Assembly (NCBI RefSeq): GCF_008710705.1 | Contig: NZ_VYRZ01000003.1 | Location: forward strand, 62,001-126,000 | Length of the DNA: 64,000 nucleotides | Source: Microbacterium radiodurans | GTDB lineage: Bacteria > Actinomycetota > Actinomycetes > Actinomycetales > Microbacteriaceae | Reading direction: 5' to 3' | In this document: piece after piece, positions 28,876 to 39,426 of the stretch | Numbering within the stretch: the first letter of the stretch is position 1 | Layout: the number at the start of each line of letters is the position of its first letter | Made by a program: the position numbers and the translations under genes | The notes under the pieces: model-generated | Databases searched by the model: none | Seen by the model: only the letters and a program-made list of their open reading frames with translations | Told to the model about the DNA's origin: nothing

Positions 28876-30186
28876 TCAGCCGAGCTTCTCGACTGAGGCG
28901 CCCCAGCGCTCGTTGAGCTCGGCGAAGTAGCTGTCCTTATCGCCGTCGGCGGCGCCGCGGGCGATGTCGACGAGCTTCTGCCGGTAGATCGGGCCGTAGA
29001 GGTCGATCTGCGAGTCGTCGGCGACCTCGTTGATGAGGCCCTCCTTGCCGGCGGGTGCGGCGTTGATCTCCATCAGCTCGACGCCCGCGTCGGTGAAGCC
29101 GGCGAGGTTGTCGGGCAGCGGCTTGTCGAGGACGGGCGAGATCATGCCCTGCGCCTCGGTGTAGCCGGAGTCGGCGACGACCCACTGGATCCACGCCCAG
29201 GCGGCCGCCTTGGCCTTCGAGTGCTTGCTGACGGCGAGGTTGTAGTCACCGCCCACGACGGCGTACTGGGTGCCGTCGACGGTCGCCGGGAACGCCATGT
29301 AGCCGATGTCGTCGGCCGAGGCGCCGTTGTCCTCCGCGGCGGCCTGCATCTGCGAGATCGCCCACGAGCCGAGGGTCATGGCGCCGATCTTGCCCGTGCC
29401 GAGGTCGACCTTCGACTGCTCCCAGTTGGTGGTCAGCGGGTCGGGCTCGGTGAGGCCCGCCGAGACCGCGTCGAAGAGGAGCGAGTCGATCGCGTAGACG
29501 TCCGTCCCCTCGGTCCAGGGGGCGGGGTCCTCGGCCATCGTGACCGGTGCGTCGGGGTCGTTGGTGACCGAGCCGAGGTTTCCGAAGCTCTGGGTCAGCG
29601 GCCAGCCGTCCTTGTAGTTCGTGTAGAGCGGGATCGCGTCGGTGTTGTCCCCCACCGCCTGGAGCGCGTCGAGGAACTCCTGCTCGGTCGTCGGAGGGGT
29701 CGTGATGCCGGCCTCCTCGAAGACCTTCTTGTTGTAGACGACGCCGTTGGCGTTGCCGCCGAAGGCGATGCCGTACTGCGTGCCGTCGAAGCTGGCGGCG
29801 GGGAGGAACCGGTAGGTGTCGGCAAACGACGATGTGTCGCCGAGCGGCTCGAGGAACTGGTCGTACTGCTCCGGCTTGATGGTCGGGATGCCGATGACGT
29901 CGCCGTAGTTGTTGGTCGACATGCGCGTCGTCATCTCGCCCGCGTAGTCGGTGATGCCCTCGAACGTGACGTTGACGTCGGGGTAGGTCTTGTTGAATTC
30001 GTCGGCGTACTTCTGGAAGGTGCCGTCCTCGACGAGGTCGGTGCGCCACGTGACGACCTTGATGTCGCCCTTCACCTCGCCGTCGATCGTGTTGTCGGCG
30101 TCTGCTGATCCGCCGCCGGCGCAGCCGGCGAGGGTGATGCCCGCGAGGACGAGCGTTGCGACGGCCGCCATGCGTGTGCGTGCCAT
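28876..30186 (-). CDS. Extracellular solute-binding lipoprotein of the sugar importer
   Basis: 436 residues. A lipoprotein signal ends in GITLAGC (Cys22). The mature part is a family 1 solute-binding protein: DIKVVTWRTDLVEDG, NKTYPDVNVTFEG, YGIAFGGNANGVVYNK, TLGSWAISQM. It captures oligosaccharides outside the membrane and delivers them to the two permeases. A good promoter precedes it, and the divergent LacI gene probably controls the operon SBP-permease-permease-GH2-GH113-kinase. Confidence 0.93.
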   Translation of the reverse strand: MARTRMAAVATLVLAGITLAGCAGGGSADADNTIDGEVKGDIKVVTWRTDLVEDGTFQKYADEFNKTYPDVNVTFEGITDYAGEMTTRMSTNNYGDVIGIPTIKPEQYDQFLEPLGDTSSFADTYRFLPAASFDGTQYGIAFGGNANGVVYNKKVFEEAGITTPPTTEQEFLDALQAVGDNTDAIPLYTNYKDGWPLTQSFGNLGSVTNDPDAPVTMAEDPAPWTEGTDVYAIDSLLFDAVSAGLTEPDPLTTNWEQSKVDLGTGKIGAMTLGSWAISQMQAAAEDNGASADDIGYMAFPATVDGTQYAVVGGDYNLAVSKHSKAKAAAWAWIQWVVADSGYTEAQGMISPVLDKPLPDNLAGFTDAGVELMEINAAPAGKEGLINEVADDSQIDLYGPIYRQKLVDIARGAADGDKDSYFAELNERWGASVEKLG

Positions 30187-30258
30187 GTGGGTCTCCTGTC
30201 AGGTTCTTCGTTAAACCACTCGGGTGCCTCATCGGCTCCCGTGCCGACGATGGCGCTC

Positions 30259-30288
30259 ACAGTAACCCCGGCGCAAGGCTAGTCGCAA
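30259..30288 (-). promoter_or_regulatory. Promoter of the mannoside operon
   Basis: On the reverse strand: -35 TTGCGA (30283-30288), 18-base spacer, -10 TACTGT (30259-30264), 73 bases before the binding-protein start. The 277-base divergent region 30187-30463 shows no gene. No convincing LacI palindrome could be fixed by eye, though GCAAGG-type words repeat at 30272-30290. Confidence 0.6.
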
Positions 30289-30463
30289 GGGTGCAATGTC
30301 AGCGCTGTCTTGGTCTGTCCGCGCGGTCCGAAGGAGGGGTGAAATCGCTTCTACCGGGGTAAATATGGTCAGATAACTCGCACCGGCGGGCATCGATGTC
30401 GGAGAAATGTCTATCGTCGTCATTGCCGGACATGCGTGTTAGTCTGCTCGCAGGGAGGGACCG

Positions 30464-31471
30464 ATGACGGTTCAACAACGCGCCACGCTCGACGACGTCG
30501 CGCGCCTCGCCGGTGTCAGTTCGAAGACGGTCTCGCGCGTCTTCGCGCAGCGCGAGCTGGTCGCACCGCAGACGGTCGAGCGCGTCCTGACGGCGGCGAA
30601 GCGCCTGCGGTTCCGGCCCAACAGCCTCGCTCAGGGGCTTCGTCGCGGTGGCAGCCGCACGGTGGGTTTCATCATCGGCGACCTGGGGAACCCGTTCTAC
30701 TACAAGGTGGCGGCCGGCATCGAGAAGGAGCTCTCAGCCTCCGGCTTCAGCTTGGTCGTGGCGACCACGGACGACACCGAGGAGGGCGAGGGGCGGGTCG
30801 CCGATGCCCTGCTCGCCCAGCGGGTGGGCGCGCTGCTGCTCGTTCCCGTCAGCGACGATCAATCGTATCTCGAGGGCGAGCGTCAGCTCGGCACGCCGGT
30901 GATCTCGATCGACCGACCGGCCCGCAATCTCGCGGCCGATTCCCTCGTTCTCGACAACCGTGCCGCGGTGCTCGAGGCGACCCGCCGGCTCACCCGCCGC
31001 GGGCATCGCCGCATCGCGTACGTGTGCAACCCGGCATCCGTGTACACGCAGGTCGAGCGCCTCGCCGGCTATCGGCAGGCGATGGCGGATGCCGGTGTGG
31101 CCGACACGACGCCCTGGGAGATGCTCAGCGACGATCCCGAGACCTCGCCCACCGAGCTCGTCCGCACGCTCTGGGTCGGCGCGGAGCCGCCGACGGCGAT
31201 CATCGCGGGGAACAACCGCATCACGATCGGCGCGCTGCGCGCCCTGCGCGAGCGCGACGACCGCGGTCGGACGGCGCTCATCGGCTTCGACGACTTCGAC
31301 ACTGCCGATGTGCTGGGCGTCACGGTGATCTCTTACGACCCGCTGGAGCTCGGCCGTCGCGCCGCACGGCTGGCGATCGAGCGGATGGCCGACCCCGCGG
31401 GGTTCGTCCGTCAGATCACCCTGCCGACCTGGATCGTCGAGCGCGGGACGGGGGAGCGGCCGCCCGCGTGA
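30464..31471 (+). CDS. LacI-family transcriptional regulator
   Basis: 335 residues. The HTH at residues 6-30 (ATLDDVARLAGVSSKTVSRV) and the hinge RFRPNSLAQGLR are standard for LacI. The effector domain is a periplasmic-binding fold (TVGFIIGDLGNPFYYKVAAG, VISIDRP, AIIAGNN, IGFDDFD). Divergent from the sugar importer operon, it most likely represses it until a mannose-containing ligand binds. GGGAGGG at 30452-30458 precedes the ATG. A TAGTCT hexamer at 30440-30445 may be its -10, giving a very short leader. Confidence 0.92.
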   Translation: MTVQQRATLDDVARLAGVSSKTVSRVFAQRELVAPQTVERVLTAAKRLRFRPNSLAQGLRRGGSRTVGFIIGDLGNPFYYKVAAGIEKELSASGFSLVVATTDDTEEGEGRVADALLAQRVGALLLVPVSDDQSYLEGERQLGTPVISIDRPARNLAADSLVLDNRAAVLEATRRLTRRGHRRIAYVCNPASVYTQVERLAGYRQAMADAGVADTTPWEMLSDDPETSPTELVRTLWVGAEPPTAIIAGNNRITIGALRALRERDDRGRTALIGFDDFDTADVLGVTVISYDPLELGRRAARLAIERMADPAGFVRQITLPTWIVERGTGERPPA

Positions 31472-31493
31472 GCCGGGCCGGTCGGATCGGGCG

Positions 31494-32462
31494 TCAGACG
31501 CGCTCGGCGAGGAAGCGAGCCTGCGCGGTCCACTGGTGCGCCTGGCCTCCCTCGTGCTCGTTGAAGGGGTAGACGACGATCTCCTTGTCGTCGCCGGCGA
31601 ACGCGTTGAACGCGGCGTACACGGTCGACGGCGGGCAGATCGGGTCGAGCAGGCCTACCGAGAACAGCCCGGCGGTGCGCGCCCGCCGGGCGAAGTTCAC
31701 CCCGTCGAAGTACGAGAGCGTCTCGAACACGTTCGACTCGGCGCCGCGATGCACGGCGAGGTAGCGCACGATCTCCTGATAGGGGTCCTGGCCGGTCATC
31801 CCCACGGCACGTTCGAAGTGACAGAGGAACGGCACGTCGGACATCACCGCCACGAGGTCGTCGCTCAGCGCGGCCGCGGCCAGGGAGATGCCACCGCCCT
31901 GGCTGCCGCCGCAGACCGCCACACGGGCGGCGTCCACTTCGGGAAGCGATCGCACGGCGTCGACGGCGCGGACGGCGTCGGTGAACACCCGCCGGTAGTA
32001 GTAGTGCTCCGGGGCTTCGATACCGCGGGTCATGAAGCCGGAGAACGACGGCCCCGTTCCGTGGGGGTCGGCCGTGGCGCCGCCGCTGCCCCACGCGCTG
32101 CCCTGACCGCGCGTGTCCATGAACAGGTGCGCGTATCCCGAGGCGGCCCACCCGAGGCGCTCGATCGGCAGACCGCGGCCGCCGCCGTAGCCGTTGAACT
32201 CGACGACGGCCGGAAGCGGTCCGCTCCGCCGGGCGGGCAGCAGGAGCCAGGCGCGGATCGGCTCGCCGGCGAAACCGGGGAACGTCACGTCGAAGGCGTC
32301 GATCTCGCTCAAGGCGGTCTCGATCGGCGTCACCGACACCTCGCCGCCGACGCTGCGGGCGGCGCTGATGGTCGCCTCCCAGAACTCGTCGAAATCAGAG
32401 GGCTCGGCGACGGCGGGGCGGTAGTTCTCGAGGTCGGCGAGGGGGAGGTCGAAGCGCGGCAC
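31494..32462 (-). CDS. CE7 acetyl-oligosaccharide esterase (acetyl xylan esterase / cephalosporin C deacetylase family)
   Basis: 322 residues, cytosolic (no signal). Family features: FEEFW-like DFDEFWEAT near the N-terminus, the RGQG motif (MDTRGQGSAWG), the nucleophile elbow CGGSQGGGIS, the Asp in GLLDPICPPST, and the His in NEHEGG. CE7 enzymes remove acetyl groups from short sugars inside the cell. Convergent with the LacI gene and next to the mannoside operon, it could deacetylate imported acetyl-manno-oligosaccharides so that the glycosidases can act. The two convergent genes are 22 bases apart with no hairpin between them. Confidence 0.92.
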   Translation of the reverse strand: MPRFDLPLADLENYRPAVAEPSDFDEFWEATISAARSVGGEVSVTPIETALSEIDAFDVTFPGFAGEPIRAWLLLPARRSGPLPAVVEFNGYGGGRGLPIERLGWAASGYAHLFMDTRGQGSAWGSGGATADPHGTGPSFSGFMTRGIEAPEHYYYRRVFTDAVRAVDAVRSLPEVDAARVAVCGGSQGGGISLAAAALSDDLVAVMSDVPFLCHFERAVGMTGQDPYQEIVRYLAVHRGAESNVFETLSYFDGVNFARRARTAGLFSVGLLDPICPPSTVYAAFNAFAGDDKEIVVYPFNEHEGGQAHQWTAQARFLAERV

Positions 32463-32545
32463 GCGCTCACCCTAGCGCTCGCCGCGCGTTCGCGAGGCTC
32501 TGTCGCTCCGGCGCGGGATCCTGACAGCCGAGCACGTCGGCCACC

Positions 32546-33120
32546 GCGGTGCCGGGATGCAAGGGATCGGTTGCGACACCCCGGCGGGATGCGGCTGGGA
32601 CCGGCGTGGCGGGGATGATTCCTTGCATCGCGGTCCGCCGCCGGCGAGGGGGCGGACCGCGGGCCAGTCCGGGCCCGCATCATGCCGGGCTGCCGGGATG
32701 CCGGGATGCCGGGCTGCCGGGATGCCGGTGTGCCGGGATGTCGGTGTGCCGGGATGTCGGTGTGTCGGGATGTCGGGATGTCGGTGTGCCGGGATGTCGG
32801 TGTGTCGGTGTGTCGGTGTGTCGGTGTGTCGGTGTGTCGGTGTGCCGGGACGCGGCGGTGCCGGGATGCAAGGGATCGGTTGCGACACCCCGGCGGGATG
32901 CGGCTGGGACCGGCGTGGCGGGGATGATTCCTTGCACCGCGGTCCGCCGCCGGCGAGGGGGCGGAGGCGGGCCAGCCCGGGCCCGCATCATGCCGGGATG
33001 CTGGGCTGCCGGGACGCGGCGGTGCCGGGATGCAAGGGATCGGTTGCGACACCCCGGCGGGATGCGGCTGGCACCGGCGTGGCGGGGATGATTCCTTGCA
33101 TCGCGGTCCGCCGCCGGCGG
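32546..33120. repeat. Compound repeat array 1: three 70-bp cores plus hairpin segments and 8-bp microsatellite
   Basis: Three near-identical 70-bp cores occur at 32558-32627, 32867-32936 and 33031-33100. Each begins TGCAAGGGATC and ends GATTCCTTGCA, so its ends are inverted repeats. Each is followed by a GC-rich stretch that folds on itself (in copy 1, GCGGTCCGCC / GGCGGACCGC and GCGGGCC / GGGCCCGC). Copies 1 and 2 are then joined to the next core by an 8-bp tandem array. Start-to-start distances are 309 and 164; the difference of 145 equals 18 extra 8-bp units plus one base. The array fills most of the 815-base gap between the CE7 gene and the isocitrate dehydrogenase gene; 32463-32545 holds nothing recognisable. 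No plausible protein is encoded. Confidence 0.85.
32683..32850. repeat. 8-bp tandem repeat, 21 units
   Basis: Exactly 21 contiguous units of TGYCGGKN, mostly TGCCGGGA early and TGTCGGTG late, fill 168 bases inside compound array 1. The later gap (between cores 2 and 3) has about three such units. The six consecutive identical TGTCGGTG units (32795-32842) suggest recent slippage. It is a likely length-variable locus. Confidence 0.9.
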
Positions 33121-33201
33121 GGCGGCGGTGGGGCAGTGGCGACCCCGTCGGGCGAGTCTGAGAGAGCGGCGGATCGGGGCCGCGGCCGCGTCTCCGAGAT
33201 A

Positions 33202-33239
33202 TCTCGACATCGAGAGAAAGTGGACGCGTGCGATACGCT
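33202..33239 (+). promoter_or_regulatory. Candidate promoter and operator of the isocitrate dehydrogenase gene
   Basis: A palindrome TCTCGA-CA-TCGAGA (33202-33215) is followed by the -10 box TACGCT (33234-33239). With an 18-base spacer the -35 would be TCGAGA (33210-33215), the right arm of the palindrome, so a bound protein would block or aid RNA polymerase directly. Confidence 0.5.
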
Positions 33240-33277
33240 GAGAACCGACCCTCGACGCGCTTTTTTGGAGAGACGAC

Positions 33278-35494
<2,217 letters not shown>

Positions 35495-35505
35495 TCCGAA
35501 CGACG

Positions 35506-35539
35506 GAACGCCCCGGTCGCCGAAGCGGCCGGGGCGTTC
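35506..35539. terminator. Bidirectional terminator between icd and the acetyltransferase gene
   Basis: A 15-bp stem with one G-U wobble and a CGAA tetraloop (GAACGCCCCGGTCGC / GCGGCCGGGGCGTTC). It lies between convergent genes with about 12-16 bases on each side. Confidence 0.85.
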
Positions 35540-35554
35540 TGCGCGTCGGAACGG

Positions 35555-36007
35555 TCAGAAGCGGATCTCGGCGATGACCTCGCCGTATTCCGTCTCGCCG
35601 ACCGGCTGGAACCCGACGCGGCTGAAGAAGGCCTCGGGGCCGCCCTCGCCGGCTTCGTAGATGACATCCACGCAGGCGAAGCCGCGCGCGCGTGCCTCCT
35701 CGACGAGCTGCTCGACGGCGAAGCGGCCGATACCGCGCCCCTGATCGTCGGCGTCGACGTTGATGCGCCAGAGCACCGAGCGGAAGTGCTCCTGGGGCGC
35801 GTCGGGATCGAAGCCGGCACTGACGAAGCCGACGACCTCGTCGCCGTCGAGGATCACGCGCTGCCACGAGGTCGCCGGATCGACGACCGTGGCGGCGATG
35901 GCGTAGCTCTCCGGAACGACGAACCGTTCCTGGCCGGGCTTGAGCGACAGGGTGTTCACCGCGACGATGGTCGCTGCCGAGAGTTCAACGATGCGCAGGT
36001 CAGCCAT
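35555..36007 (-). CDS. GNAT-family N-acetyltransferase
   Basis: 150 residues from the ATG at 36007; a GTG two codons upstream is possible. GNAT features: beta strands around [18 protein letters not shown], the acetyl-CoA-binding motif [19 protein letters not shown], and [28 protein letters not shown] at the C-terminus in the pattern of the fold. The substrate is unknown; similarity of the end region (F..GF.P.GE) is generic. A TAGCCT box at 36014-36019 lies only 6 bases from the ATG, which would make the mRNA leaderless. It stands alone between icd and the L,D-transpeptidase gene. Confidence 0.85.
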   Translation of the reverse strand: MADLRIVELSAATIVAVNTLSLKPGQERFVVPESYAIAATVVDPATSWQRVILDGDEVVGFVSAGFDPDAPQEHFRSVLWRINVDADDQGRGIGRFAVEQLVEEARARGFACVDVIYEAGEGGPEAFFSRVGFQPVGETEYGEVIAEIRF

Positions 36008-36080
36008 GACCACAGGCTAACGGGCTTCGCTCGCGGCCGCACCGTCGTGACGTCAGACGGCTCGGATGCCGCCGCGGGGG

Positions 36081-37517
36081 TCAGGAGTGGACCCAGACGT
36101 CCGTCCCGGGCACGGCCCACTCGTAGATCTGCGCGGCGCGGGAATCCGGCATCCCGACGCATCCCGCACTCATGCGGTTGCCCCAGTTGCTGTGCCAGTA
36201 GACGCCGTGGAAGGCCTGGTCGCCGTTGAAGTACATCGCCCACTTCACGTTGGGCTGCACGTAGCTGACGCCCGAGTCCGCAGCGGTGCCGCGCATGTTC
36301 TGCATCGGCGTCTTCCAGCCGATCGTGTATCGCCCGGTCTGCGTGTCGGCACCCGGGCGACCGGTGGAGACGAGCCAGGAGTCGACGACGACGTCGTTCT
36401 CCTTGAGGTAGAGGCGCTGCTCGCCGAGGTCGACCTCGAGGACGCGGACGACCGTGTCGGTCGTCACGGGCACGACCGCGACCGGCAGACGGTAGGCGGC
36501 GTCGCCCGAGGCGAGCTGCTCGGCGAAGCCGGCGGCGATGCCGTCGGTCGTCTCGAGCGTGCGGCCGTCCTGGCCGGCCTCGGAGTCGTCGATGATGCGT
36601 CCCGCTGCGTTGGCGAACACGACGCCGTTGGCGGGGGCCCGGTCGACCAGACCCGGCAGCGTGTCGACGATCGGCTGGATCGCGGCGGGATCGGCGCTGA
36701 TGGTGAACGACCCGTCGGCGGCGGTGCCGACGGTGAGCCAGCTGGCCGCGACCTCGCGATCGACGGGGACCGTGCGCTCGTCGCCGACGTAGAAGCCGAC
36801 GCCGTCCAGCATCCCGTTCAGCGACTGCGCCGTCTCCTCCGCATCCGCGGTGGTGGTGGGGGAGGAGATGGCGGTGACGGAGGGCTCGGCGTCGGCGGTC
36901 GTCGCTCCCTCGTCGAAGGCGCCCTGCAGCGCGGCGCGGGTCGCCTCGAGGTCGAGGCCTTCGCCCGCGACGTCGGGGGTGACCACGTACGCGGTGCCGT
37001 CGAATGCGACGCTCGCGGGGGTCGGATCGACGTAGCGATCGGGTACGGCCGCGCGGAGGGCGTCGGTCGCCGCGATCGGGTCGATCGAGACCTCGGCAGC
37101 GACGGGGTCGCCGAACCACTGGGTCACGTTCCACGCCGGTCGCTCGCCGAAGGCGGCGTCCGCGAGGGCCGTGCCCTCCACCGTCGCGCCGAGGTCGGAT
37201 CCGCTGACCGATGCGCCGTCGCCGAGGGCGAGGCTGGTCTCGTCGAGACGGGTCTGAATCGCGTCGGCGGCGGCGCCGGGGGTCAGGAAGCCGACCGGAA
37301 CGCCCGCCACGGACGTGCCGGGGGCGATGAGGAAGGCGGATGCCGCGGCCGCGCCCGCGACGACGACGCCGACTGGGATGCCGATCCAGAGACCGAGGTG
37401 GCGCTTCTTGCGCGCAGGCTCGGCGGGTGCCCACTCGACCCGCGGATCGGGTTCGCCGGAGACCGCGACGTTCCCCGTCGCCGCATCCCCGTCCTTCGCA
37501 GACACCAGATCCGTCAC
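36081..37517 (-). CDS. L,D-transpeptidase (YkuD) with peptidoglycan-binding-type repeats, membrane anchored
   Basis: 478 residues, GTG start with a GGGGTGGAG site. The cytosolic N-terminus (about 1-38) is followed by one TM helix (about 42-64), so the rest is extracellular. Two repeat modules of the PG_binding_4 type (about 75-320; GVPVGFLTPGAAADAI and related) precede the YkuD domain (about 365-478). The catalytic pattern is FHGVYW (His437), then MSAGCVGM with Cys453; the usual SHGC is SAGC here. It likely forms 3-3 cross-links in peptidoglycan or attaches proteins to it. A -10 TACCAT at 37557-37562 is a possible promoter. Confidence 0.92.
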   Translation of the reverse strand: MTDLVSAKDGDAATGNVAVSGEPDPRVEWAPAEPARKKRHLGLWIGIPVGVVVAGAAAASAFLIAPGTSVAGVPVGFLTPGAAADAIQTRLDETSLALGDGASVSGSDLGATVEGTALADAAFGERPAWNVTQWFGDPVAAEVSIDPIAATDALRAAVPDRYVDPTPASVAFDGTAYVVTPDVAGEGLDLEATRAALQGAFDEGATTADAEPSVTAISSPTTTADAEETAQSLNGMLDGVGFYVGDERTVPVDREVAASWLTVGTAADGSFTISADPAAIQPIVDTLPGLVDRAPANGVVFANAAGRIIDDSEAGQDGRTLETTDGIAAGFAEQLASGDAAYRLPVAVVPVTTDTVVRVLEVDLGEQRLYLKENDVVVDSWLVSTGRPGADTQTGRYTIGWKTPMQNMRGTAADSGVSYVQPNVKWAMYFNGDQAFHGVYWHSNWGNRMSAGCVGMPDSRAAQIYEWAVPGTDVWVHS

Positions 37518-37652
37518 TGCTCCACCCCCGTCTGCGCTCGACGCGCACTCGGAGTCATGGTACGCGACGGACGCACCCCCGAGTCCGGGATGAGTCCAGA
37601 GCGTTATCGAACCGCGTGAAACGGATCGGGAGGAGTCAGGAGCGGGACGCGA

Positions 37653-38090
37653 TCACTCCGTGCCGCACAGCTCGGTGAAGCGCTGGAAGCTGGTCTGCAC
37701 GTCCGAGATCGAGTCGTTGAGCTCGGCTGCGCGCTCGGTCTCACCACCCGCGACGGCCTCCATGGTGTCGGCGGCCGACGAGAACGCCGTCTGCAGGTCG
37801 GGGAGGATGTCCGATACCTCGGCGTTGGTGACGGATGCGGCGGCGTCGCCCATGCCGTCCGAGATGGTGCGCAGGGCGCTGGCCGCCCCGGCGGGGTCGG
37901 AGGGGTCGATGTCCTGCAGGCCCGCGGTGGCCTCGGTCATGACGTCGTTGACCTGCGTGCACGCCTCGGCGACCGTCTGGTCGCTGCTGCCGCCGTCACC
38001 GGAGGCGCCGCCGTTCGGGTCGCCGCTGCACGCGCTCAGGGCGAGCATGGCTGCGGCGGTCAACGTCAGGACGGTCAGGCGTCGGTTCAT
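37653..38090 (-). CDS. Small lipoprotein of unknown function
   Basis: 145 residues. The ATG at 38090 (GGGAG upstream) gives a lipoprotein signal ending in LALSAC (Cys21), then a Gly/Ser/Asp linker and a helical domain with two Cys (EACTQVND and ELCGTE at the C-terminus) that could pair. The mature part looks like a four-helix bundle (NDVMTEATAGLQD, TAFSSAADTMEAV, LNDSISDVQTSFQR). No family is recognised. It is placed between the L,D-transpeptidase gene and the divergent ROK regulator. A TAGGCT box at 38117-38122 is a possible -10. Confidence 0.8.
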   Translation of the reverse strand: MNRRLTVLTLTAAAMLALSACSGDPNGGASGDGGSSDQTVAEACTQVNDVMTEATAGLQDIDPSDPAGAASALRTISDGMGDAAASVTNAEVSDILPDLQTAFSSAADTMEAVAGGETERAAELNDSISDVQTSFQRFTELCGTE

Positions 38091-38189
38091 GGCGTGCTCC
38101 CTCGGTGGCTGACCCCAGCCTAGGCAACTCCGTGGCCGGCCATGCGCCCTTGACATCGGGTGCGAGGGGCCGATCGTCCGTGTAACGAG

Positions 38190-38210
38190 TTTGTAAAGAG
38201 TGTTAGCAAA
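38190..38210. promoter_or_regulatory. ROK operator, site 1
   Basis: The palindrome TTTGTAAA-N5-TTAGCAAA in the lipoprotein/ROK divergent region has the same 8-N5-8 layout as sites at 38239-38259 and 49431-49451. Its low GC stands out in this genome. Confidence 0.55.
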
Positions 38211-38238
38211 TGACGTTTCCGCTCTTGCCGGCCCCGGG

Positions 38239-38259
38239 TTCGTAAGGTCTACTAACAAA
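38239..38259. promoter_or_regulatory. ROK operator, site 2, abutting the ROK start codon
   Basis: TTCGTAAG-N5-CTAACAAA ends one base before the ATG of the ROK gene. Against site 3 near the hexosaminidase gene (TCTGTAAG-N5-CTAACAAA), 14 of 16 arm positions are identical. A TAAGGT hexamer inside it (38243-38248) may be the -10 box. Confidence 0.65.
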
Positions 38260-38260
38260 C

Positions 38261-39418
38261 ATGAGCGACCTGGACACCGCGGCATCCCGATCGAGCCGAT
38301 CGATCGTCCGACCGCGCCGCGGCGCGGGCAAGATCCTGCCCGAGCACGCGCGAGCTCATAACCGTTCGCTCGTCATGCAGGCCCTCTTCCGCGACGGCGC
38401 GATGTCGCGCGCCGACCTCGCCCGCGAGACGGCTCTGACCCGGGTGACGATCTCCGACCTCGTCGGCGGGCTGATCGCCGATGGGCTCGTGGTCGAGCAG
38501 GGGATGCGCGAGGCCGCCGGTCCCGGCAAGCCGGCGATGCTCGTCGACCTCGATCGAGCCGGGCACCGGATCGTCGGCCTGGATCTGTCGGGCAGCGCCG
38601 AATTCGTCGGAGCGGTGCTGACCCTCGACGGCGACATCGAGGCGCGCGCCTCGATGCCCGTCCCGACCGACCTCGACCACGCGATCGGGGCGGTCCTCTC
38701 CCTCGCCCGCGCCCTCGTCGCCGACGCCGCTGCCCCCGTGCTCGGCATCGGCGTGGGGACCCCCGGCGTCGTCGACGACGCCGGTGTCGTCCTCGCCGCG
38801 CCCGGTCTCGGATGGGACCATCTCGACCTCGGCGTGATCCTCGGCGAGGCCGTCGGTCTCCCCGTGATCGTCGCGAACGACGCGAACGCCGCGGTCCTCG
38901 CCGAGCGCACTTTCGGCGGTGCCGGCGACGACATCATCCTGGTCAAGGTGGGACGAGGCGTCGGTGCGGGCCTGCTCACAGGCGGCGAGCCTCTCCGCGG
39001 CGCTCGCTCCGCCGCCGGTGAGATCGGCCATGTGACGGTCGGCACCGATGGCGGCCCGGAGTGCGCGTGCGGCAAGATCGGCTGCCTCGAGGCCTGGATC
39101 TCGGTGCCGTCGCTGTCCGCGCGCGTCGACGCCAACGTCGACGCCGAGCGCGAGGGGCTGCTGCGGGATGCCGGTGAACGGCTCGGCATCGCGCTCGCGC
39201 CCATCGTCGGCGCCCTCGACCTGTCGGAGGTCGTCCTCTCCGGCCCTCCAGAACTTCTCGACGGCACGCTCGCCCGAGCCGCCGCCGAGACGGTGCGCAC
39301 GCGCACGCTCGCCACGTTCCACGACGAGCTGCAGGTGCGGATGACGGAGCAAGGCGAGGACATCGTCCTCCGCGGCGCGGCCGTCATGGTTCTCTCCGGC
39401 CGCCTCGGCGTCTCCTGA
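38261..39418 (+). CDS. ROK-family transcriptional regulator (NagC/XylR type)
   Basis: 385 residues. A winged HTH at about 28-85 (HNRSLVMQALFRDGAMSRADLARETALTRVT region) is joined to a ROK sugar-kinase-like domain. The ROK zinc motif is intact (CACGKIGCLEAW), as are GIGVGTPGVVD and NDANAAVLAE. Regulators of this type sense amino sugars or xylose derivatives. It heads the importer and ROK-kinase genes on the same strand. Operator-like palindromes lie in its own promoter and ahead of the GH20 gene 11 kb away, so it probably represses both and itself. Confidence 0.92.
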   Translation: MSDLDTAASRSSRSIVRPRRGAGKILPEHARAHNRSLVMQALFRDGAMSRADLARETALTRVTISDLVGGLIADGLVVEQGMREAAGPGKPAMLVDLDRAGHRIVGLDLSGSAEFVGAVLTLDGDIEARASMPVPTDLDHAIGAVLSLARALVADAAAPVLGIGVGTPGVVDDAGVVLAAPGLGWDHLDLGVILGEAVGLPVIVANDANAAVLAERTFGGAGDDIILVKVGRGVGAGLLTGGEPLRGARSAAGEIGHVTVGTDGGPECACGKIGCLEAWISVPSLSARVDANVDAEREGLLRDAGERLGIALAPIVGALDLSEVVLSGPPELLDGTLARAAAETVRTRTLATFHDELQVRMTEQGEDIVLRGAAVMVLSGRLGVS

Positions 39419-39426
39419 GGGACACG

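Noticed and set aside
30351..30380. LacI operator around GAAATCGCTTC
   Set aside because: The half-sites are not symmetric around the central CG, so the palindrome is too weak to claim.
32683..32850. CRISPR array
   Set aside because: Units are 8 bp without spacers and there are no cas genes.
32557..33091. Cys/Gly/Val-rich or His/Thr/Pro-rich proteins encoded by the 8-bp repeat region
   Set aside because: An 8-bp repeat yields periodic peptides in all frames; there is no ribosome site, and frames break when unit number changes.
38150..38178. TTGACA at 38150-38155 as the -35 box of the ROK promoter
   Set aside because: No TANNNT box lies at 16-19 bases; the nearest candidates are at unsuitable spacing.
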